NCBI GenBank assembly: GCA_031549415.1
Contig: JAVBPU010000002.1
Span: 1-64,000, forward strand
Reading direction: 5' to 3'
Length of the DNA: 64,000 bases
Source of the DNA: Limiplasma sp031549415
Lineage (GTDB): Bacteria > Bacillota > Clostridia > Christensenellales > Aristaeellaceae
Below, piece by piece: positions 58,562 through 64,000 of the stretch. The notes under the pieces were generated by a model. That model made no database searches. It was not told where the DNA came from and saw only the letters and a list, made by a program, of their open reading frames with translations. Numbering within the stretch: position 1 is the first letter of the stretch; each line of letters starts with the position of its first letter. A program made the translations under genes and the position numbers.

Positions 58562-60568
58562 CTAGATGTCCAAATCCGTCACCAGCTTGGCGTTTTCTTC
58601 AATGAATTCCTTGCGGGGCTCCACCTTGTCACCCATCAGCAAAGACATGATCTCATCGGCGGCAATGGCGTCCTCCAGGGTCACCTGCATCATCACGCGG
58701 GTTTCGGGGTTCATGGTGGTATCCCAAAGCTGCTCGGCGGACATTTCGCCCAGGCCCTTGTAGCGCTGGATGTCCGGCTTGGGGTCCCGGCCAATTTCCT
58801 GCATCAGCTTTTCCAGCTCCTGGTCGTTGTAGACGTAGTATTCCTTCTTGCCCTTGGTGACCTTGTACAGGGGGGGCATGGCGATGTATACATAGCCGTT
58901 TTCAATCAGGGGCTTCATGTAGCGGTAAAAAAAGGTGAGCATCAAAATGCGGATATGGCTTCCGTCCACATCGGCGTCCGTCATGCAGACGATGCGGTGG
59001 TAGCGCAGCTTTTCCAGGCTGAACTCATTGCCATAGCCGCAGCCAAAGGCGGTGATCATGGCGCGGATTTCGTTGTTGGACAGGGCCCGGTCAATGCGCA
59101 CCTTTTCCACGTTCAGGATTTTGCCCCGGAGGGGCAGAATGGCCTGGAAAAAACGGTCCCGTCCGGTTTTGGCGCTGCCGCCGGCGCTGTCGCCCTCCAC
59201 CAGGAAAATTTCGCATTTGGCGGGGTCCCGCTCGGAGCAATCCGCCAGCTTGCCGGGAAGGCTGCCGCTTTCCAGCACGGTTTTGCGGCGGGTCAGCTCC
59301 CGGGCCTTGCGGGCGGCTTCCCGGGCCCGGGCGGCGCCCAGGCAGCGGTCCAGAATGCCCCGGGAGATCTGCGGGTTCTCTTCCATAAAGGCGCTGAGCT
59401 GATCAAACACCAGGCTGTCCACAATACCCCGGACTTCGCTGTTGCCCAGCTTGGACTTGGTTTGGCCCTCAAACTGGGGTTCTTTCAGCTTCACGCTGAT
59501 GATGGCGGCCAGGCTTTCCCGGACATCCTCACTTTTCAGGTTCGTCTCATTTTCTTTGAGGATTTTGAACTTGCGGCCATAGTCGTTGATGGCGCGGGTG
59601 AGGGCGGTGGAGAAGCCCGTCAGGTGGGTGCCGCCCTCCGGGGTGTGGATGTTGTTGGCAAAGGTAAAGATGTTTTCGCTATAGCTGTCGTTGTATTGCA
59701 GGGCCACTTCCACGGAGGTGTCCTTCACCAGGCCTTCCACGTAGATGGGCTCCTCAAAAAGCACCTCTTTGTTTTTGTTCAGGTATTTCACAAACTCCCG
59801 GATGCCGCCCTCATAGTGATAGGTACGCTCCAGGACAGGGTCCGACCGCTCATCCCGCAGGGTGATGCGGATGCCCTTGTTCAGGAAGGCCATTTCCCGC
59901 ATGCGGGTCTTGAGCACATTGTATTGAAACTCTCCGGTTTCAAAAATGCCCTCCGGGGTCTCTTCGCTTTTTACATCCGGCCAGAACTGGATGGTGGTGC
60001 CGGTGGCGGTGGTGGAGCCCACCACCTTCAGGTCATAGAGCACCTTGCCCCGCGCATATTCTTGCTGGTAGATTTTGCCGTCCTGCTGCACGGTCACCTT
60101 CAAATGGCCGGACAGGGCGTTTACCACGCTGGCACCCACGCCATGCAAACCGCCGGATACCTTGTACCCCTCGCCGCCAAACTTGCCGCCGGCATGGAGC
60201 ACCGTCAGGCACACTTCCACGGCGGGCCTGCCCAGTTTGGGATGGATGCCCACCGGAAACCCGCGGCCATTGTCCATGACCTGGCAGCTGCCGTCCTGGT
60301 GCAGGGTCACCTGAATATCGGTGCAATAGCCCGCCAGGGCTTCGTCCACAGCGTTGTCCACAATTTCGTAAACCAAATGATGCAGCCCACGGAAATCCGT
60401 GCTGCCAATGTACATGCCGGGGCGCTTGCGCACCGCTTCCAGGCCCTCTAGCACCTGGATTTGCGTCTCGTCATAGACATGCTCTTCCACCGCGGTGGAG
60501 GAAGGGGCATGGACAGGGGCCACGCTGTCGTTTTGGGGCAATGCAAAATCGGAGATAGGTTCGCTCAC
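58562..60568 (-). CDS. gyrB: DNA gyrase subunit B
   Basis: 668 residues from the GTG at 60568, chosen because AAGGAG lies 11 bases upstream; an ATG at 60628 would add 20 residues inside a leader hairpin. The GHKL ATPase has 'EIVDNAVDEALAG', 'DNGRGFPVG' and 'GGLHGVGASVVNALS'; the TOPRIM domain 'LVEGDSAGGSA' and 'DADVDGSHI'; and the C-terminal 'QRYKGLGEM'. It forms gyrase with GyrA and introduces negative supercoils. The family usually starts 20 or so residues before the ATPase fold; here there is an extra N-terminal segment of about 35 residues. Confidence 0.96.
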   Translation of the reverse strand: MSEPISDFALPQNDSVAPVHAPSSTAVEEHVYDETQIQVLEGLEAVRKRPGMYIGSTDFRGLHHLVYEIVDNAVDEALAGYCTDIQVTLHQDGSCQVMDNGRGFPVGIHPKLGRPAVEVCLTVLHAGGKFGGEGYKVSGGLHGVGASVVNALSGHLKVTVQQDGKIYQQEYARGKVLYDLKVVGSTTATGTTIQFWPDVKSEETPEGIFETGEFQYNVLKTRMREMAFLNKGIRITLRDERSDPVLERTYHYEGGIREFVKYLNKNKEVLFEEPIYVEGLVKDTSVEVALQYNDSYSENIFTFANNIHTPEGGTHLTGFSTALTRAINDYGRKFKILKENETNLKSEDVRESLAAIISVKLKEPQFEGQTKSKLGNSEVRGIVDSLVFDQLSAFMEENPQISRGILDRCLGAARAREAARKARELTRRKTVLESGSLPGKLADCSERDPAKCEIFLVEGDSAGGSAKTGRDRFFQAILPLRGKILNVEKVRIDRALSNNEIRAMITAFGCGYGNEFSLEKLRYHRIVCMTDADVDGSHIRILMLTFFYRYMKPLIENGYVYIAMPPLYKVTKGKKEYYVYNDQELEKLMQEIGRDPKPDIQRYKGLGEMSAEQLWDTTMNPETRVMMQVTLEDAIAADEIMSLLMGDKVEPRKEFIEENAKLVTDLDI

Positions 60569-60631
60569 CGAGGATTTCACTCCTTCGCGCTTCAAAAGCA
60601 AACCGCATTCAACATGCGGCTGCATCAATAT

Positions 60632-60660
60632 ATTTTATCATTTTTTTGGCATTTTGAAAA
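60632..60660 (-). promoter_or_regulatory. Possible promoter of gyrB-gyrA
   Basis: Minus strand TTTTCA (60655-60660), 17 bp, TAAAAT (60632-60637). A weak -35 fits supercoil-sensitive gyr promoters. A small hairpin GCCGCAT/ATGCGGT lies at about 60602-60620. Confidence 0.45.
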
Positions 60661-60702
60661 GGGGTTTCTTCCTTATTTTAATGGAAACGGTTTGGAAGCG
60701 GG

Positions 60703-61590
60703 CTATTCCGCTGCCTCCATTTCAATGCCCAGCCTGGCGGCCAGCGTCTCCGCCCGGGTTTGGGCATCGCTATAGCCGCTGAGGCCTAAAAAGGCTTCGT
60801 AAGCCTCCTGGAGCCTGCCTTCTTTTTCCAGCGCTTCCGCCCGCACATAGAGCTGGTCTCTAAAAAACTGCTTGCATTCCCGCGCCTGGACAGGGCTGTC
60901 AAAATACTCGCCCAGCTTGCCAAAGAGGTTCAGAGCCTTTTCAAAATTTCCGGCTTTTTTCAGCCCCATGGCATAATCGTATACCTGCCCTTGCAAGCCG
61001 TCCAGCCGGAGAGTGGCATCGGCGTACCCCTGGGCAGCCTCAAAGCCGTCCAGGGCCGCCTCAAATTCTTCCAGGGCGTTGCCGGTTTGCCCCTGGGCGG
61101 CCTCAAAGGCTTCAAGGGAAGCCTCAAAGCCTTCAAGGGCGTCCTTTAGCTCCTTGTTGCCCTCGGCAACCCGGGCGGCGCAATAGTTACCCGCGGCGGC
61201 GGCGTTTTCAAATTCCCCCAGGGACAGATACAATTCCGCCGCCTCGGAATAGTTTCCGGCGGCTTCCAGCCCTTTGGCGTGGCAATAGGTATACCGGTCC
61301 TGGCCATACATAAAGTCCCTGGATTTTTCAAAATAGGGTTCGGCGCCGGCATAATCCGCCTTTTCAAAAAGGACCAGACCCCTGGAATAGGCGGCGTAGG
61401 TGGCGGCTTGCTGGTATTCACCCAGGCGCTCAAAGGCAATGGCCGCCGCCTCATAATCGCCGGTGGCGAAGAGGTTCACCGCTTTTTGGTAGGAGCCGGA
61501 GGGGTTCCCCGCGCAGGAGGAGAGCACCGGCAGCAGGGCGCACAAAAGGCCCAATAGCAGACGGGGTTTGAAACGGCTTGATCGAATCAT
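60703..61590 (-). CDS. Lipoprotein with TPR-like helical repeats
   Basis: 295 residues. Signal peptide with lipobox 'LPVLSSC' (Cys near 26). The mature part is helical repeats of TPR/Sel1-like form: 'AVNLFATGDYEAAAIAFERLGEYQQAATYA', 'GLEAAGNYSEAAELYLSLGEFENA', 'GNFEKALNLFGKLGEY' (quoted as short pieces of each repeat), with an Ala/Glu/Phe-rich duplicated central stretch (about 150-185, EAFEAAQG-type). Surface scaffold is an inference. AAAGGAGG precedes the ATG. The GNAT gene lies 45 bp upstream. Confidence 0.8.
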   Translation of the reverse strand: MIRSSRFKPRLLLGLLCALLPVLSSCAGNPSGSYQKAVNLFATGDYEAAAIAFERLGEYQQAATYAAYSRGLVLFEKADYAGAEPYFEKSRDFMYGQDRYTYCHAKGLEAAGNYSEAAELYLSLGEFENAAAAGNYCAARVAEGNKELKDALEGFEASLEAFEAAQGQTGNALEEFEAALDGFEAAQGYADATLRLDGLQGQVYDYAMGLKKAGNFEKALNLFGKLGEYFDSPVQARECKQFFRDQLYVRAEALEKEGRLQEAYEAFLGLSGYSDAQTRAETLAARLGIEMEAAE

Positions 61591-61635
61591 GGAACAACCT
61601 CCTTTGCAAGGGACGGACGAACAAAAAGCGCTTCC

Positions 61636-62202
61636 TTATTTGGAATAATCCTCCCGCAACATGGCGTACAAATCCACGTCAGCGTACCGGCCCTTGTTGT
61701 AAATGCGCTGGCGCAGGCGGCCTTCGTGCCGCATGCCCACATGGGCCATCACGCGGCCGCTGGCGGGATTGTCACTTTCGTGCTGGGCCTCAATGCGGTT
61801 TAAGTGCAGCTTTTCAAACCCAAATTGCAAAATGGCGGCCAGGGCTTCTGTCATGTAGCCCCGGCTCCAATAGGCGCGGCTCAGGCTGTAACCCACCTCG
61901 GCGGACCGGTTCTCCGGCTGAATCCACATATAGCCGATGGTGCCGATCACCTTGCGTTCCTGAATCAGCTCAATCACGAAAGAGCTGGGCTGGCCGCTTC
62001 TGTACTGTTTGAGCAAGAAGCGGATGTACGCGCGGGTCTGGTGGATGCTTTGATGGGCGTCCCACAGCACGTGGCGGGCCACTTCCGGGTCCCGGGAGTA
62101 TTCAAACAGGTCGGAAGCATCGCTCATGCGCACTGGACGAAGATACAGGCGCGGCGTGGTGAGCGTGGGCATTTGGTAAAAGGCGGAATGGAATGTCTCC
62201 AT
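61636..62202 (-). CDS. GNAT family acetyltransferase, RimJ/RimL type
   Basis: 188 residues. 'PRLYLRPVRMSDASDLFEY' start, 'GTIGYMWIQPENRSAEVGYSL', acetyl-CoA pocket 'SRGYMTEAL', and 'NPASGRVMAHVGMRHEG' are hallmarks of the Acetyltransf_3 (RimJ/RimL) group, which acetylates N-termini of ribosomal proteins or small amines. Substrate unknown. The ATG at 62202 is chosen because AAGGAAG lies 11 bases upstream; ATG 62235 has no site. It may share a transcript with the small membrane protein gene upstream, which ends 20 bp before. Confidence 0.88.
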   Translation of the reverse strand: METFHSAFYQMPTLTTPRLYLRPVRMSDASDLFEYSRDPEVARHVLWDAHQSIHQTRAYIRFLLKQYRSGQPSSFVIELIQERKVIGTIGYMWIQPENRSAEVGYSLSRAYWSRGYMTEALAAILQFGFEKLHLNRIEAQHESDNPASGRVMAHVGMRHEGRLRQRIYNKGRYADVDLYAMLREDYSK

Positions 62203-62222
62203 GAGTGGCAGTACTTCCTTCG

Positions 62223-62429
62223 TTATAAAGTCCATGCAGGCAGAGCGGAAGCCAGGGCAGGGCCTTGCGGCAGAAAGTGAAAAGGCGCAATGGTCGGCGG
62301 TGTGGAAAACAACAGGCCCAGTACCAGCAGGCAAAGGCCCAGCAGCAACAAAAGGGCAAAAGCAAGCATCGCGGCGCGGAAAGGCGTCAGGCCTTTCCTG
62401 GGGGCAGAAGCGGAAGGAAAAGCTGGCAT
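62223..62429 (-). CDS. 68-residue single-span membrane protein
   Basis: A short gene with AAAGGAGTG seven bases before the ATG at 62429. The product has a basic N-terminus (about 1-18), one hydrophobic helix rich in Leu (about 20-43) and a Pro-rich end. Not recognised. The strong site and the spacing to the GNAT gene support expression. Confidence 0.55.
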   Translation of the reverse strand: MPAFPSASAPRKGLTPFRAAMLAFALLLLLGLCLLVLGLLFSTPPTIAPFHFLPQGPALASALPAWTL

Positions 62430-62496
62430 AGGAACACTCCTTTGAAAATCCTTTCCATTTTCAGGGAAGTCGGGATGTGAAAGCCGGGTCCGATCG

Positions 62497-63081
62497 TTAC
62501 ATAGGTGAGCTGATGGAAGGGCCAGCGCTGTGATTTTGCAGCCGCTGCCAGGCCATGAGCAGGGCCAGCGCGGTTTTCCCATCCGGCAGTTCGCCACGGT
62601 CCACCATGGCCACCGCTTCCGCAAGAGGAAGCTTTACCACATCCAGGAATTCGTCCGCGTCCAGATGGGGCCTGCAAGGGGTGAGCCCGGTGGCCAGGTA
62701 CAGGTGAAGCACCTCTGTGCAGTACCCGGGCGTGGGCAGCATGCGGGTGAGCAGCTCCACCTGGGCGGCCCGCAGGCCGGTTTCCTCTTCCAGTTCCCGC
62801 AGCGCCGCTTTTTCTGGGTCCTCGCAGGGGCGGTCCAGCTTTCCGGCGGGGATTTCCAGGGTCATTTGGTCCAGCGCGATCCGGTGCTGGCGGACCAGCG
62901 TCACATGCCCCTCTCCGTCCACGGGCACCACGGCGGCCCCGCCGTTGTGGTGTACAATTTCCCGCAGGGAAGTTTGGCCGTTGGGAAGGGCCACCTGCAT
63001 ATGGCTCACACGGATCAAAGCCCCGTGGAACACTTCCTCTTCCTGGATGGGGGTTTCTCGCAGCTTTGCATCATCAATCAA
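62497..63081 (-). CDS. NUDIX hydrolase, ADP-ribose pyrophosphatase type
   Basis: 194 residues. The Nudix box runs from Gly80 to Gly102 ('GKLDRPCEDP', 'ALRELEEETG') and matches G-x5-E-x7-REUxEExGU. 'QHRIALDQMTLEIPAGKL' upstream is typical of NudF/ADP-ribose pyrophosphatases (here shown in part). It cleaves ADP-ribose to AMP and ribose-5-phosphate. The start is TTG at 63081 with GGAGGCG seven bases before it. It is separated from the 68-residue gene by 67 bp. Confidence 0.88.
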   Translation of the reverse strand: MIDDAKLRETPIQEEEVFHGALIRVSHMQVALPNGQTSLREIVHHNGGAAVVPVDGEGHVTLVRQHRIALDQMTLEIPAGKLDRPCEDPEKAALRELEEETGLRAAQVELLTRMLPTPGYCTEVLHLYLATGLTPCRPHLDADEFLDVVKLPLAEAVAMVDRGELPDGKTALALLMAWQRLQNHSAGPSISSPM

Positions 63082-63231
63082 GGGGTTTCGCCTCCTGCAC
63101 TGGGGTCCTGGTTATGTATTCGGCATGCATGCCGCCTGTCCCTTGTGCCAGGGAGAAGAAAGCCCGCCGGAAAACCATGGGAAACAGGCGAAAATCCTTG
63201 CAGAATATACACATAATGACACTTTGCTTTC

Positions 63232-63260
63232 TTGACAAGCCCCCACGCACCCCTTACAAT
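63232..63260 (+). promoter_or_regulatory. Promoter of the right-edge secreted-protein gene
   Basis: TTGACA (63232-63237), 17 bp, TACAAT (63255-63260). Confidence 0.8.
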
Positions 63261-63332
63261 GAAGGAACATCTGGCTGTGTTTTGCGGGTGTGCATCCAAG
63301 CGTACGCTCTTGCGATAAAAGGAGGAATTCCC

Positions 63333-64000
63333 ATGACGCTTTCATTCCCCAGTAAACTTCGTCGCCTTGGCGCCGGGCTCCTGGTATTGCTGCTGCTGGC
63401 GGCCCAGATGGCGCTGCCCATGGCCGCGGTGGCCCAGGCAGACCTTACCAGCATGCCCACGCTGGAGCTGACCTATCAGACCTCTGGCGAGGGCGGGACG
63501 CTAACCATGCAGGTGTTCCCCGCACTGAACGGGCAACAGCCCGTGTATTGGGCGCAACTGGCCCCAGAGGCATTCCAGTTTCCCGTTCTGCTGCATATCT
63601 ACCCTGCGGCCATGAGTCCCTACGTCTATACGCCGGAAAATGGTACGCCCCTGCAGGCGATGGATGCGATGGATTTTGCTGGGATGAGCATTCCCATCAC
63701 CGCGCTGCAGGATGGAAACCCTGTGGCCAGCTATCCCCTCTACCTGTCCAGCATTCCCATGCCGCAGATGCAGCCTGCCATGGTGCCCGTCAGCTATGTG
63801 GACGACCAGGGCAACCCGCCTTTTTTCAGCACCACAGTCCCCTGTTACAGCGGCCAGCCCAATGTGATTGCGATGGACGGAACGCTGGTGCCCGAGGGCT
63901 ATACCCTCACCAGCCAGGGCAGCGTGGAGGTATGGGTGGACGCGTTTGGCGCGGCCTCCCCTACCGAGGTCATCTTCACCTTTGCGGCCCCGCAGCAGCC
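63333..64000 (+). CDS. Secreted protein, truncated by the window edge
   Basis: At least 222 residues; no stop before the edge. AAAGGAGG precedes the ATG. Signal peptide 1-35 ('MAAVAQA'). The visible part is Pro-, Met- and Gln-rich, with strands such as 'LTYQTSGEGGTLTMQVF', 'YVYTPENGTPLQAMDAM' and 'GYTLTSQGSVEVWVDAFG', suggesting beta-sandwich domains of an extracellular protein. Family not recognised. Confidence 0.7.
   Translation, partial: MTLSFPSKLRRLGAGLLVLLLLAAQMALPMAAVAQADLTSMPTLELTYQTSGEGGTLTMQVFPALNGQQPVYWAQLAPEAFQFPVLLHIYPAAMSPYVYTPENGTPLQAMDAMDFAGMSIPITALQDGNPVASYPLYLSSIPMPQMQPAMVPVSYVDDQGNPPFFSTTVPCYSGQPNVIAMDGTLVPEGYTLTSQGSVEVWVDAFGAASPTEVIFTFAAPQQ

Noticed and set aside
56547..60451. 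Very long plus-strand open frames (672 and 682 codons) opposite gyrA and gyrB
   Set aside because: They mirror the strong codon bias of GC-rich genes on the other strand; composition is His/Gly/Val-rich without any family motif, and there is no ribosome site.

Overview
The window looks like a chromosomal stretch of a GC-rich, endospore-forming clostridial Bacillota, probably an anaerobe. Pointers are spo0A, a BofC-like protein, the YetF/DUF4363 pair, a SAM-I riboswitch in front of metK, an Lsa-type ABC-F gene, rubrerythrin, SecG, strong GGAGG-type ribosome sites with several TTG/GTG starts, and many near-consensus TTGACA-17-TATAAT promoters. The genus cannot be fixed from sequence alone. The first 1.1 kb is visibly AT-rich and holds an FRG-domain gene, so it may be the edge of acquired DNA lying beside a tRNA cluster.

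Layout. 1-2.2 kb: FRG gene, then a seven-tRNA operon on the minus strand (Pro-Glu-Ile2/Met-Asp-Thr-Tyr-Leu) with its own promoter and terminator. 2.4-5.9 kb: two tandem ArnT/PMT-like membrane glycosyltransferase paralogues and a 43-residue protein. 6-13.6 kb: purA, an FMN-binding secreted protein, an orphan sugar-type solute-binding protein, corA behind a long terminator-ended leader, a short-chain dehydrogenase and an ABC-F gene with an upstream-ORF leader. 13.6-20.3 kb: xpt, a GH13 amylase with its LacI/MalR-type repressor, spo0A, rapZ and murB. 20.5-25.5 kb: second corA, metallophosphoesterase, rubrerythrin, bofC-like/yetF/DUF4363 operon, rpiB, secG.

25.6-30.3 kb holds the most unusual unit: four co-directional genes behind tandem promoters. 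They encode a 140-residue unknown, a Syd/SUKH-like protein, a 674-residue protein with a Pro/Ala/Glu linker and basic tail, and a soluble VirD4/TrwB-like ATPase whose Walker B glutamate is glycine. No relaxase or other conjugation gene is nearby. This is the best candidate for an undescribed system.

30.4-47.2 kb: VanW protein, a FIST protein with a soluble hybrid histidine kinase, acyl-ACP thioesterase, a LPG-synthase-type membrane protein with an N-acetyl sugar amidotransferase, an ornithine-cyclodeaminase-family (COG1915) enzyme with a YfcC-type carrier, and a three-gene envelope glycosylation operon (DUF6020-like, GT2, large membrane protein). 47.3-64 kb: metK with SAM-I riboswitch, TIM-barrel isomerase-like gene, glmM, several secreted proteins, gyrB-gyrA, a TPR-like lipoprotein, an acetyltransferase, a 68-residue membrane protein, a NUDIX hydrolase and a truncated secreted protein at the right edge. 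No CRISPR array, transposase, integrase or rRNA was seen.
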